Shown piece by piece: positions 16,908 to 24,574 of a DNA stretch of 64,000 nt; position 1 is the stretch's first letter; every line of letters begins with the position of its first letter. The notes beneath the pieces are model-generated. The model did not search any database. It was not told where the DNA came from and was given only the letters and a program-made list of their open reading frames with translations. The DNA comes from an uncultured Prevotella sp. (lineage in GTDB: Bacteria > Bacteroidota > Bacteroidia > Bacteroidales > Bacteroidaceae). The stretch covers positions 12,581 to 76,580 of the forward strand of contig CALFIY010000042.1 of the NCBI GenBank assembly GCA_937877595.1, given 5' to 3'. The position numbers and the translations under genes were made by a program.

Positions 16908-17642
16908 TTACCACTCATCAACGAAGCGCATCTCGCGAAGGATGCGCTTCTGTCGTTTCAGCACGTAGGGAGACGGACTGGCAGAACTGAAACGGCGCGG
17001 ATTGGGCAGCGTGACGGCTATCAATGCACTTTCCTCACGTGTTAGTTCGCTGGCGCGCTTGTGGAAGTGCCACTCCGCCACAGCCGAAGCGCCATAGATG
17101 CCGTCGCCCATTTCTATGCTGTTGAGATAGACTTCCATGATGCGCTGCTTAGACCAGGTGAGTTCTATAAGCCACGTGAAATAGACCTCAAGGCCCTTGC
17201 GCAGCCACGACCGGCCGGGCCAGAGGAACACGTTCTTTGCCGTCTGCTGCGATATGGTGGATGCGCCTATCTTGCGGCGCTCGGGATGTTTCAGATTGCG
17301 CACGGCCGCATATTCTATGGCCTTGTAGTCGAAGCCGTGGTGCTTCATAAAGTGGGCGTCCTCACTGGCTATCACTGCCTGCGGCAGCGTGGGGGCTATC
17401 TCCTCTATAGGCACCCAGCGATGGCGCAGCACCATCGGGCGCCCGTCGGCATGCTGCTCGGCCATGCGTATGAACATGAGCGGCGTGAACAGCACAGGAA
17501 CCCAGCGCAGCACTACGACAGAAAGAATAGTGGAGGCAAAAAATGCCACCACTATTCCTATTAATATCCGTCGCACTTGCCGGCGCAGACGCGCCATGCG
17601 CGATGAGCCGTCGCTGTTTTTGTTGCGTTTAACCTTAGCCAC
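16908..17642 (-). CDS. mtgA: Monofunctional peptidoglycan glycosyltransferase
   Basis: MtgA polymerises glycan strands from lipid II at the inner membrane. The 244-residue protein has one membrane helix at about 24-46 and the GT51 motifs with catalytic Glu94 in IASEDAHFMKHHG, then KIGASTISQQTAKNVFL, KRIMEVYLN-like QRIMEVYLNSIEMG and ESALIAVTLPNPRRF. No transpeptidase domain follows. The start at 17642 gives a basic cytoplasmic tail. It is five bases downstream of the OmpA lipoprotein gene, probably in the same operon. Confidence 0.94.
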   Translation of the reverse strand: MAKVKRNKNSDGSSRMARLRRQVRRILIGIVVAFFASTILSVVVLRWVPVLFTPLMFIRMAEQHADGRPMVLRHRWVPIEEIAPTLPQAVIASEDAHFMKHHGFDYKAIEYAAVRNLKHPERRKIGASTISQQTAKNVFLWPGRSWLRKGLEVYFTWLIELTWSKQRIMEVYLNSIEMGDGIYGASAVAEWHFHKRASELTREESALIAVTLPNPRRFSSASPSPYVLKRQKRILREMRFVDEW

Positions 17643-17646
17643 AGGA

Positions 17647-18318
17647 TTACTGCAGAGTGCCCTGTTCTGCCTTCTGTATCATCTCCTTCGAAGCGTACAT
17701 GTAGATTTCCACACGACGGTTCTGCTTGCGGCCAGCCTCGGTAGAGTTGTCGGCAACAGGATTGGTAGAGCCCTGTCCCTCAACGCTCTTGATCTGAGTA
17801 GCCCTTACGCCGCACGACTTGAGATAAGCCTCCACGCTGTTGGCACGATTGACCGACAGGGGCTGGTTGATGGCATCACTGCCGGTGCTGTCGGTATGAC
17901 CTATGATGGCCACGTCGCAGTCGTTGTTGGTATTGAGCACACGGGCAAACTCTGCCAGAGAGTTCTTGGCTGTGGTGCTGAGGTCGTACTTGTTGGTAGC
18001 AAAGAGGATACCGCTGTCGAAAGTTACCTTGACAGCATCCAGACCATTGGCGTCCTGCACCTCTTGAACCTGTGCGTTCTTGACGGCCTCGGCCTGAGCC
18101 TTCACCTTGTCCATCTTCTTGCCGATGAGCACGCCGGCACCTGCACCGACAGCCGTGCCTACAGCAGCACCTACGGCAGTATTGCCTGCCAACTTACCAA
18201 CGATGGCACCCAGCACAGCACCGCCACCGGCACCGATTGCTGCACCCTTCTGAGTGTTGTTGCATCCTGCCACGAGCATGCCGAAGCAGAGAGCCAGAGA
18301 AATTGCTTTAATCTTCAT
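17647..18318 (-). CDS. OmpA-family lipoprotein (YiaD-like)
   Basis: A 223-residue outer-membrane lipoprotein. The lipobox VAGC gives Cys19. Next comes a Gly/Ala-rich glycine-zipper region (GAAIGAGGGAVLGAIVGKLAGNTAVGAAV cut across residues 24-65), then an OmpA peptidoglycan-binding domain with DVAIIGHTDSTGSDAINQPLSVNRANSV and RKQNRRVEI. Such proteins tie the outer membrane to peptidoglycan, which fits the neighbouring mtgA. The arrangement matches E. coli YiaD. Confidence 0.88.
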   Translation of the reverse strand: MKIKAISLALCFGMLVAGCNNTQKGAAIGAGGGAVLGAIVGKLAGNTAVGAAVGTAVGAGAGVLIGKKMDKVKAQAEAVKNAQVQEVQDANGLDAVKVTFDSGILFATNKYDLSTTAKNSLAEFARVLNTNNDCDVAIIGHTDSTGSDAINQPLSVNRANSVEAYLKSCGVRATQIKSVEGQGSTNPVADNSTEAGRKQNRRVEIYMYASKEMIQKAEQGTLQ

Positions 18319-18447
18319 TGTCTGTTGAGTTATAAATAATAGAAAATGATGTCGCTATGAAATTTTCGCGCAAAGATAGCATATATTTTCAAACATCGGA
18401 TAGGATATGAAAACTATTACGAAAATTTAATAAAAACGGGGGTAAAA

Positions 18448-18552
18448 AAAACAGCTGTTTTAATTTTTAAAACTACTGTTTTTATTTTCGTAAACACTGT
18501 TTTTATTTTTAAAAACACTGCTTTAAATTTTGCCAGCACTGCTTTTTGAAAT
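18448..18552. repeat. Second tandem 21-bp A/T-tract repeat array
   Basis: Five units of exactly 21 bases start at 18448, 18469, 18490, 18511 and 18532. Core wording is ACTGTTTTTATTTTT with heads AAAAC, GTAAA, AAAAA or GCCAG. The array begins six bases past the minus-strand stop at 18558 and lies upstream of the OmpA gene. It matches the arrays at 4318 and 48825. Confidence 0.85.
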
Positions 18553-18557
18553 TTCCG

Positions 18558-19574
18558 TCATGCATTTAACCCGCTAATAGCCTCTACCAACAGGTCGTTT
18601 TCCTCTGGTAGTTGGGTTGCCACGCGGAAGAAGTTGCTCCCAAGGCCCGAGAAATTCTGGCAGTCGCGTATCAGCATGCCGTACTCGTGGACAAGGCGGA
18701 ACTTAAGGTCGGCAGCCGTCATGTTGTCAATCTCGCAGAGCATGAAATTGGTTTTTGTCTCGAAGACACGCACGTTGGCCTTCTGGCGCAGGTTTGTACG
18801 GAAACGCTCCGTCTCTGCGAGATAAGCATCGAGGTCGGGCACTGCCGGCTTGTCGGTATCCAGTAGATAGTGGCCGGCCTCTATTGACAGGGCGCTGACC
18901 GACCAGGGATGCTGCATGCTGCGCAGCAACTGTATGGTCTGCGGATGGCCGGTGACATAGCCCAGCCGCAGTCCCGGCACGCCGTAGCGCTTGCCGAGAG
19001 AGTGAATAAGAAGAAGATTCTGGCTGTCGAACATTTCGCGCGGAGAGAGGAGAGATTCGCGAGTATAGTCTTCGTACGACTGGTCGACGACGAAGGTGTA
19101 GCGCGGAGAGCGCCGCACGACATAGGTCATAAATCCCTTCATCAGAACATTGCCTGAGGGATTGTTGGGATTGCATATCCAGTAGACGCGGTCGCGCGGC
19201 ATGGATGCAATGTCTTCATTGCTCTCGTAGGAAATGACGTGGCCGTTGATGCGGCATGCATCGGAATATTCGCCGAAGGTGGGCTGCGGAATAATAGAGA
19301 AACTGCCGCGCAGCATCTGTGCAATGAGATAGATGGCCTCTGTGGCACCGCTCGTGACGAGCACCGCCTCGGGCGAAATTCCCTCACGTAGTGCTATCTT
19401 GCGCTCCAGTGAGCGCGGCTGGGGCTCAGGATAATGGCCTACGAGACCAAAATACTCGTTGAGATGGGCTTTCAGTCCATCGAGTTGTGGGTGCTGATAG
19501 ACATTGGAACTGAAATTGATGCGCACCATGCCCTCGTCGTATCTGTAAAGGTCGTCGCCGTGTCCGTCGGTCAT
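18558..19574 (-). CDS. CobD-like PLP decarboxylase/aminotransferase
   Basis: A 338-residue fold-type I PLP enzyme of the histidinol-phosphate aminotransferase / threonine-phosphate decarboxylase group. It has HYPEPQPRSLE near the start, CNPNNPSGN (134-142), the DQSYEDYTRE stretch, and the PLP lysine Lys195 in HSLGKRYGVPGLRLGY. The DQSYEDY wording and short length favour CobD, which makes aminopropanol phosphate for cobalamin. A BtuD/FecE-type transporter ATPase 23 bases upstream supports a cobalamin link. A histidinol-phosphate aminotransferase is possible but less likely without his genes. Confidence 0.7.
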   Translation of the reverse strand: MTDGHGDDLYRYDEGMVRINFSSNVYQHPQLDGLKAHLNEYFGLVGHYPEPQPRSLERKIALREGISPEAVLVTSGATEAIYLIAQMLRGSFSIIPQPTFGEYSDACRINGHVISYESNEDIASMPRDRVYWICNPNNPSGNVLMKGFMTYVVRRSPRYTFVVDQSYEDYTRESLLSPREMFDSQNLLLIHSLGKRYGVPGLRLGYVTGHPQTIQLLRSMQHPWSVSALSIEAGHYLLDTDKPAVPDLDAYLAETERFRTNLRQKANVRVFETKTNFMLCEIDNMTAADLKFRLVHEYGMLIRDCQNFSGLGSNFFRVATQLPEENDLLVEAISGLNA

Positions 19575-19597
19575 AGCATTTCAAAAAGGTTAAAACT

Positions 19598-20419
19598 CTA
19601 AATCTCACTGCCTGCCGTTTCTGTCTCGGCATCGGCCGTAGCACTCTCCTGCGTCACTCTCACCGTCAGCGCCGAAGTGTCGAAACTGATGCCGTCGCGC
19701 TCGAGGAAGCGCGTCAGCACGCCCTGCGCAGCCAGTTGGCGCGGTGTGCCGACACTGAGCAGGCCCGGCTCCATGAGCCAAAGTTGGTCGGCAAGTTGCA
19801 AAGCCAGTTCCACGTCGTGCGTAGAGAGGAATATCGTCTTTTGCTGCTGTCGGGCAAGACGGCGGAGCAGTTGCAGCATCTCCACCTTGCTCGGGAAATC
19901 GAGGAATGCCGTCGGTTCGTCGAGAAATATCACCGATGTCTGTTGCGCAAGGGTCTTGGCAATCATCACCTTCTGCCGCTCGCCGTCGCTTAGCGTTGCC
20001 GTGAGACGCCCGGCAAGCGACGATATGCCCGTCTGGGCTATTGCCTCGTCGACAATGCGGTGGTCTTCATCGGAGAGAGAGCCCCAGAAGCCCGTATAGG
20101 GCGAGCGCCCCATGCCGACAAGTTCGCCCACCGTCATATTGCGAACGTCGGGACGCTCTGTGAGCACCACGCCAATCTCCTGGGCTATCTGCTGCCGCGA
20201 ATAACTGTCGATAGAGCGCCCATTAATAAATATGTCGCCGTCCAGACGGGGCTGGAAGGCGGCAAGGGTGCGCAGAAGGGTCGACTTGCCTATACCGTTC
20301 TGGCCCAGCAGACACGTCATCTCACCGCTGCGTAGCGAGGCATCGATATCACTGGCCACAACATGCTGCTGGCCGCCGGTGACATAGCCTATACTGAGAT
20401 GCGACAACTGGACGCTCAT
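19598..20419 (-). CDS. FecE/BtuD-type ABC transporter ATPase
   Basis: A 273-residue ATPase with Walker A GQNGIGKST, Q-loop in VVLTERPDVRNMTVGELVGMGRSPYTG (the wording of siderophore and vitamin B12 importers), signature LSDGERQKV, Walker B VIFLDEPTAFLDFP and H-loop STHDVE. It would drive an FecCD/BtuC-type permease, but neither permease nor binding protein is adjacent. The CobD-like gene follows by 23 bases, which points towards cobalamin rather than iron, though iron-siderophore import is an alternative. Confidence 0.8.
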   Translation of the reverse strand: MSVQLSHLSIGYVTGGQQHVVASDIDASLRSGEMTCLLGQNGIGKSTLLRTLAAFQPRLDGDIFINGRSIDSYSRQQIAQEIGVVLTERPDVRNMTVGELVGMGRSPYTGFWGSLSDEDHRIVDEAIAQTGISSLAGRLTATLSDGERQKVMIAKTLAQQTSVIFLDEPTAFLDFPSKVEMLQLLRRLARQQQKTIFLSTHDVELALQLADQLWLMEPGLLSVGTPRQLAAQGVLTRFLERDGISFDTSALTVRVTQESATADAETETAGSEI

Positions 20420-20430
20420 TTTATAATTTT

Positions 20431-20508
20431 TGCTAAATGTTCAATGCTCAATGTTCCGCTCGGCTTTGCCGCTTTGACCTTGGTCAAAGAATGGTCAATG
20501 GTCAACGA
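20431..20508. repeat. AATGTTCAATGCTCA / TTGACCA simple repeats after argB
   Basis: Near copies of AATG(T/C)TCAATG and of TGACCATTGACC flank a GC-rich middle (GCTCGGCTTTGCCGC). The repeat reaches into argB and supplies its last three codons and stop. The same family lies inside the gene at 6377. Confidence 0.65.
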
Positions 20509-21274
20509 TTACACTTCCATGAAGCCCGTCAATGGCATCGGCACGGGTAATGATGACGCGGGTCACGCCAGCGCTGACGGCAGCGAGAGCATTCTCTATC
20601 TTGGGCAGCATGCCGCCCGACACGGTACCGTCGGCCTTGTAGCGTTCAAAGTCGGCACGCGTTATAACAGGGATGAGAGTCGACTCGTCGTCGGCATCGG
20701 TCAGCACGCCAGCCTTCTCAAAGGCATAAATCAGCGTAACATCGTAGCGGCCGGAGAGAGCCTTGGCAGTCTCTGAGGCAATAGTGTCGGCATTGGTATT
20801 GAGAATACTGCCATGACCGTCGTGGGTCAGCGGCGCAACGACAGGTGTCATGCCAGCCTCGATGAGTTGCGAGAGGGCAGCGCCGTCGGCGCAGTCGACA
20901 TCGCCGACAAAGCCATAGTCGACACCATCGGTCACAGGACGGCGATGACTGCGTATGACATCGGCATCGGCACCCGTCAGACCAACGGCATTGACGCCAA
21001 CAGACTGCAGGCGCGCCACCAACTGCTTGTTGACAAGTCCTCCGTAGACCATGGTGACCACTTCGAGCATGTCAGCATCCGTGATGCGGCGCCCCCCAAC
21101 CATCTTGGTAGTGATGCCGAGGCGTTCGGCAATCTTAGTGGCCTTGCGGCCTCCGCCATGCACGAGCACTTTTCTGCCAGGCACGGCACTGAAGTCGACC
21201 AACAGTCGTAGCAGTTGCTCCTCAGCCTCTACCACTGCGCCGCCTACTTTCACTACGGTTAGTTTCTCTTTCAT
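20495..21274 (-). CDS. argB: Acetylglutamate/succinylglutamate kinase
   Basis: ArgB phosphorylates the acylated glutamate of arginine synthesis; in Bacteroides this pathway uses N-succinyl rather than N-acetyl intermediates. The 259-residue protein has VVKVGGAVVE, LVHGGGRKATKIAERLGI, KMVGGRRITD and ILNTNADTIASETAKAL. I start it at 21274 (MKEKLTVVKVGG) rather than the further upstream ATG at 21328, because the -7 box at 21299-21306 lies between them. The C-terminal VDH and stop come from a simple repeat. Confidence 0.93.
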   Translation of the reverse strand: MKEKLTVVKVGGAVVEAEEQLLRLLVDFSAVPGRKVLVHGGGRKATKIAERLGITTKMVGGRRITDADMLEVVTMVYGGLVNKQLVARLQSVGVNAVGLTGADADVIRSHRRPVTDGVDYGFVGDVDCADGAALSQLIEAGMTPVVAPLTHDGHGSILNTNADTIASETAKALSGRYDVTLIYAFEKAGVLTDADDESTLIPVITRADFERYKADGTVSGGMLPKIENALAAVSAGVTRVIITRADAIDGLHGSVIVDH

Positions 21275-21298
21275 CCTTGTCCTGCTTTGTTCTGCCTG

Positions 21299-21306
21299 CA
21301 AAAATA
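21299..21306 (-). promoter_or_regulatory. argB -7 box
   Basis: Minus-strand TATTTTTG, 25 bases before the ATG at 21274. It excludes the longer upstream open frame as the real start. Confidence 0.55.
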
Positions 21307-21400
21307 CTACTAAGCAAGAGGAAAACAAAAGAAAAAAATCTTTTTTTGCGAAACAGCGTACAAAACGAATGAAAACATTATGGATTTCAAGAAAAAGTCG

Positions 21401-21408
21401 TAATTTTG
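21401..21408 (+). promoter_or_regulatory. -7 box of the small antitoxin-like gene
   Basis: TAATTTTG 36 bases before the ATG at 21444, with an AAGGAAGGAG stretch (21426-21435) close to the start that may act in ribosome binding. Confidence 0.5.
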
Positions 21409-21443
21409 CAGTGGATAATAAAAAGAAGGAAGGAGTTTAGAGT

Positions 21444-21602
21444 ATGGCAACACCAATCAGACCAATACCTGTTGTAACAGGTGACGATGCGGTCCGTTTT
21501 GTGGAGGCTGCAGAAGCAGCAGAGCGTAATGCGCACACAGTGGAACTGGAGATGTCGCGCGAGGACTTCGACAAGATTATGTCAACAGCACAGTTGTATT
21601 AA
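21444..21602 (+). CDS. Small antitoxin-like protein (52 residues)
   Basis: The protein starts MATPIRPIPVVTGDDAVRF, then VEAAEAAERN, and ends MSREDFDKIMSTAQLY. The MATPIRPIPxxxGxDAxxF opening followed by an acidic helix is familiar from small Bacteroides-group antitoxin-like proteins encoded just before a toxin gene. The gene has its own -7 box and a purine-rich leader. The next ORF starts three bases after its stop, which is toxin-antitoxin spacing, but is broken. Assignment rests on that resemblance and layout only. Confidence 0.5.
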   Translation: MATPIRPIPVVTGDDAVRFVEAAEAAERNAHTVELEMSREDFDKIMSTAQLY

Positions 21603-21605
21603 GCA

Positions 21606-21749
21606 ATGGGAAAGGCCACGGGTAGGCGAACAAAACTCGGGAATTTCCTTGCTGACAAATGCACATTCAGACTGCTTACACGTGAACTGATAGCAACGTG
21701 TAGGCCGTTTTCTTATTATATTATATTATATTATATTGCTGTCCGCTAA
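21606..21749 (+). pseudogene. Stump of a GNAT-like (toxin?) gene, cut by an insertion
   Basis: The frame starts three bases after the antitoxin-like gene. It encodes MGKATGRRTKLGNFLADKC, TFRLLTRELIATCRPFS, then YYIILYYIAVR and a stop. The LTRELIxxCRPFS phrase recalls the start of GNAT-type acetyltransferases in Bacteroidetes, where a CGDxDLDxFF motif would come next; here the sequence switches after PFS into a TTATA repeat and a 109-bp palindromic element. So I read it as a gene truncated after about 36 residues. The family call is from memory and uncertain; the abrupt change in sequence is visible. Confidence 0.5.
21711..21736. repeat. (TTATA)n microsatellite
   Basis: About five copies of TTATA/ATTAT sit exactly between the broken gene and the left end of the inverted-repeat element. 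Confidence 0.75.
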
Positions 21750-21843
21750 AACTTGAAAATGCATCAAATATCCGTCCGTAACGTCTGTTTATCGGCATTG
21801 CGGACGATAATTATTGCGCTTGTGTGTTTTAGCGGACAGCAAT
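21735..21843. mobile_element. 109-bp MITE-like element with perfect 18-bp inverted ends
   Basis: The left end ATTGCTGTCCGCTAAAAC (21735-21752) is the exact reverse complement of the right end at 21826-21843. The 73-bp centre has no open frame of note. A/T-rich flanks (TATTAT on the left, AATAAT on the right) make a target duplication hard to define. Size and structure fit a non-autonomous miniature element or the joined ends of a lost insertion sequence. No transposase is present in the window. Confidence 0.65.
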
Positions 21844-21847
21844 AATA

Positions 21848-22050
21848 ATGAAACTGTCGACAGAGCAGCAGGAAATTTGCCGTAAGAATTTCGATGCCGT
21901 GAAACTTCGCCTGGCGCAGACAGACCATCAGTTCCGCCACGACGCACTGAGAAATGCCGTGGAATGTATGATTATCGACTTTTCGACACGGGCACCGTTA
22001 ACTTCCAGGACCCACAGTTTGTGAAATATCTGATAGAGACATACGGATAA
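21848..22050 (+). pseudogene. Frameshifted gene fragment right of the inserted element
   Basis: The first frame runs from an ATG at 21848 (MKLSTEQQEICRKNFDAVK ... DALRNAVECMIIDFS) to a stop at 22022. Near 21965 good coding sense moves to another frame, YDYRLFDTGTVNFQDPQF then VKYLIETYG, ending at 22050. Two coherent halves in different frames suggest a decayed gene. I do not recognise the family; the first half is vaguely like the middle of AraC-type regulators. The ATG abuts the element and is probably fortuitous. Confidence 0.45.
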
Positions 22051-22064
22051 CAGGGCATGCCTTA

Positions 22065-22087
22065 CGAAAGCCGCAAACAGGCTTTCG
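22065..22087. other. Perfect 8-bp stem hairpin past the speA stop
   Basis: CGAAAGCC (22065-22072) pairs with GGCTTTCG (22080-22087) across a seven-base loop. It lies 30 bases past the minus-strand speA stop. There is no T-run, so a terminator role is uncertain. Confidence 0.45.
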
Positions 22088-22116
22088 CATCAGCAATACT
22101 GCTGCAGTCTTTACGG

Positions 22117-24009
22117 CTACTCCAAATAGGTGTAGCCGTAAAGGCCGGAGCGATAGTTGGAAAGGAATTCCTTTCCCTCCTCAAGGGTGATCTTTCCCTG
22201 CTTTACGCTTTTGGTAACCCAAACCTCGAGTTGACGCACGAGTTTCTTCGGGTCGTACTGTACATAGTCAAGCACTTCGGCCACGGTTTCGCCGTCGATA
22301 ATCTGGTCGATGTGGTAATGGCCGTCCTTCACTGACACATGAACGGCAGTAGTGTCGCCAAAAAGATTGTGCATATCGCCAAGTATCTCCTGATATGCAC
22401 CCACAAGGAAAATGCCAAGATAGTAGGACTCGTTGCGGCGCAAAGGGTGGACAGGCAGCGAATGGGTGTTATGGCGATTGGTGACGAAGTTGGCTATCTT
22501 GCCGTCGCTGTCGCAGGTAATGTCTTGCAGCGTGGCATTGCGCGTGGGGCGCTCGTCAAGCCGCTGTATAGGCATGATGGGAAACAGTTGGTCGATGGCC
22601 CATGAGTCGGGAAGACTTTGGAAAAGCGAGAAGTTGCAGAAATATTTGTCGGCAAGAAGTTTGTCGATATTCATCAATTCTTCCGGTATGTGCTTCAGGT
22701 TCTTTGCCAGCGCATGTATCTCATGGCAAACGCTCCAGTACATCGACTCTACCTCGGCGCGAGTCTTAAGATCGACGATGCCATGGGCAAAAAGGTCAAG
22801 CACCTCCTCGCGTATCTGTTCTGCATCGTGCCAGTCCTCAAGCACGTTACGCGGAGAGAGATTGTCCCATATTTCATAGAGATCTTTCACCAACTGGTGG
22901 GCATTCTCATCGGGCTCGTACTCTTCTGGCATTTCCGGCAGCGATGCTGTCTCAAGCACATCAATGACAAGCACGGAGTGGTGGGCTGCCAACGAACGGC
23001 CGCTCTCGGTGATGATATTGGGATGTGGAATACCGTTTTTGTTGGCTACCTCTACGAAAGTGTAGATACAGTCGTTGACATACTCCTGAATGCTGTAGTT
23101 GACGCTACTCTCGCTTGAGGGAGAACGCGTGCCGTCGTAGTCAACGCCAAGACCGCCACCGCAGTCGACAAAGTCGACATTGTAGCCCATCTTGTGCAAC
23201 TGAATATAGAACTGCGAGGCTTCGCGAAGTGCCGTCTGTATGCGGCGTATCTTAGTAATCTGGCTGCCGATGTGGAAGTGGATGAGGCGCAGGCAGTCGC
23301 GCATGTCTTTCTTGTCAAGAAGTTCGAGGGCTTCAAGCAGTTCGGCACTCGTAAGTCCAAACTTTGAAGCATCGCCGCCACTTTCTTCCCACTTGCCGCT
23401 ACCACTGGAAGCGAGTTTGATGCGTATGCCGATGTTGGGGCGTACGCCAAGTTTCTTTGCCTCACGGGCTATGAGTTCCAACTCGTTGGGCTTTTCCACC
23501 ACAATAAAAATGTGCTTGCCCATCTTCTGCGCCAGCAGGGCCAACTCGATGTACGACTGGTCTTTATAGCCATTGCATATAATGATAGAGTCGCTCTGGC
23601 ACTGCACGGCAATAACAGCATGAAGTTCTGGTTTGGAGCCTGCCTCTACGCCAAGGTTGAACTTACGACCGTGGGAGATAATCTCCTCCACCACAGGCTG
23701 CATCTGGTTGACCTTAATAGGATATACCACGTAGTTCTCGCCATGATAGTCGTACTCTTCTGCTGCCTTCTTGAAGCAACTCCAGGTTTTCTCAATACGA
23801 TTGTCGAGGATATCTGGGAAGCGCAGCAGCACTGGCGACTGTACGTCGCGCAGTGACAACTCGTCCATCACTTCGCGCAAGTCTATTCTTGTGCCATCCT
23901 TGCATGGGGTGACAAAAACATTACCCTTGTCGTTGATTCCGAAATAACTGGTACCCCACCCGTTGATGTTGTACAACTCGCGAGCATCATCGATGGTCCA
24001 TTTCTTCAT
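22117..24009 (-). CDS. speA: Biosynthetic arginine decarboxylase
   Basis: SpeA converts arginine to agmatine, the first step of polyamine synthesis by this route. The 630-residue protein has the PLP lysine Lys99 in VVYPIKVNQ, the GVEAGSKPEL segment, FHIGSQITKIRRIQTAL, FVDCGGGLGVDYDGTRS and a C-terminal GAYQEILGDMHNLFGDT, all typical of SpeA. The length matches the family. It lies 37 bases downstream of aroK on the same strand, so topA, aroK and speA may be one transcript. Confidence 0.96.
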   Translation of the reverse strand: MKKWTIDDARELYNINGWGTSYFGINDKGNVFVTPCKDGTRIDLREVMDELSLRDVQSPVLLRFPDILDNRIEKTWSCFKKAAEEYDYHGENYVVYPIKVNQMQPVVEEIISHGRKFNLGVEAGSKPELHAVIAVQCQSDSIIICNGYKDQSYIELALLAQKMGKHIFIVVEKPNELELIAREAKKLGVRPNIGIRIKLASSGSGKWEESGGDASKFGLTSAELLEALELLDKKDMRDCLRLIHFHIGSQITKIRRIQTALREASQFYIQLHKMGYNVDFVDCGGGLGVDYDGTRSPSSESSVNYSIQEYVNDCIYTFVEVANKNGIPHPNIITESGRSLAAHHSVLVIDVLETASLPEMPEEYEPDENAHQLVKDLYEIWDNLSPRNVLEDWHDAEQIREEVLDLFAHGIVDLKTRAEVESMYWSVCHEIHALAKNLKHIPEELMNIDKLLADKYFCNFSLFQSLPDSWAIDQLFPIMPIQRLDERPTRNATLQDITCDSDGKIANFVTNRHNTHSLPVHPLRRNESYYLGIFLVGAYQEILGDMHNLFGDTTAVHVSVKDGHYHIDQIIDGETVAEVLDYVQYDPKKLVRQLEVWVTKSVKQGKITLEEGKEFLSNYRSGLYGYTYLE

Positions 24010-24046
24010 AATGTTAGCAATTTGTTAGCAATTATTGTGGGAAAGA

Positions 24047-24574
24047 TTATATTTCCAACTGCTTGCGCAGCATGGCGACTGTTGTCTGTATCTTCTCGAA
24101 GTCGTCCATCAGACTGACATCAAGCGTGTGACGGGCTTTAGAATAGAACTGTTCGCGATACTGCAGTTGCTCGGTGATGTAGGCAATGAGTTCCTCGGCA
24201 CTCTTCCCTTTTATAAGCGGGCGTTCGACCTTGCCCATGAGAAGATGACGGTAGAGAACTTCCGGAGTGGCCTTAAGATAAACCGTCTCACCTTGCTGAT
24301 TGAGATAATCTATATTATCAAAGAAGCACGGGGTTCCGCCTCCGCAACTGATGATGACATCCTCGAACTCAGCAACCTCATGGAGCATGTTGTATTCCAT
24401 TTTGCGGAAGCCTTCCTCACCACGCTCTGCAAAAATCTGAGCCACGCTCTTGCGCATGCGGCTCTCAATATACCAGTCTAAATCATAGAACATCATGCCA
24501 GTGGCCTTCGACAAAGCCTTGCCAACGGTGGTCTTGCCAGAGCCCATGTAGCCAATGAGTATGATGCGTCGCAT
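24047..24574 (-). CDS. aroK: Shikimate kinase
   Basis: Phosphorylates shikimate in aromatic amino acid synthesis. The 175-residue protein has P-loop GYMGSGKT (8-15), the shikimate-binding DLDWYIESR (the usual D-D/L-D pattern), ERGEEGFRKME, CGGGTPCFFDN, and the lid RPLIKGKSAEEL. Its ATG overlaps the topA stop by one base. Confidence 0.95.
   Translation of the reverse strand: MRRIILIGYMGSGKTTVGKALSKATGMMFYDLDWYIESRMRKSVAQIFAERGEEGFRKMEYNMLHEVAEFEDVIISCGGGTPCFFDNIDYLNQQGETVYLKATPEVLYRHLLMGKVERPLIKGKSAEELIAYITEQLQYREQFYSKARHTLDVSLMDDFEKIQTTVAMLRKQLEI

Noticed and set aside
18319..18557. Cobalamin riboswitch near the CobD-like gene
   Set aside because: The region is A/T-rich repeat with no B12-box-like sequence, and it lies downstream of the CobD-like gene.
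21848..22024. Real 58-residue gene after the inserted element
   Set aside because: Coding sense shifts to another frame near 21965 and the ATG abuts the element, so a decayed fragment is more likely.
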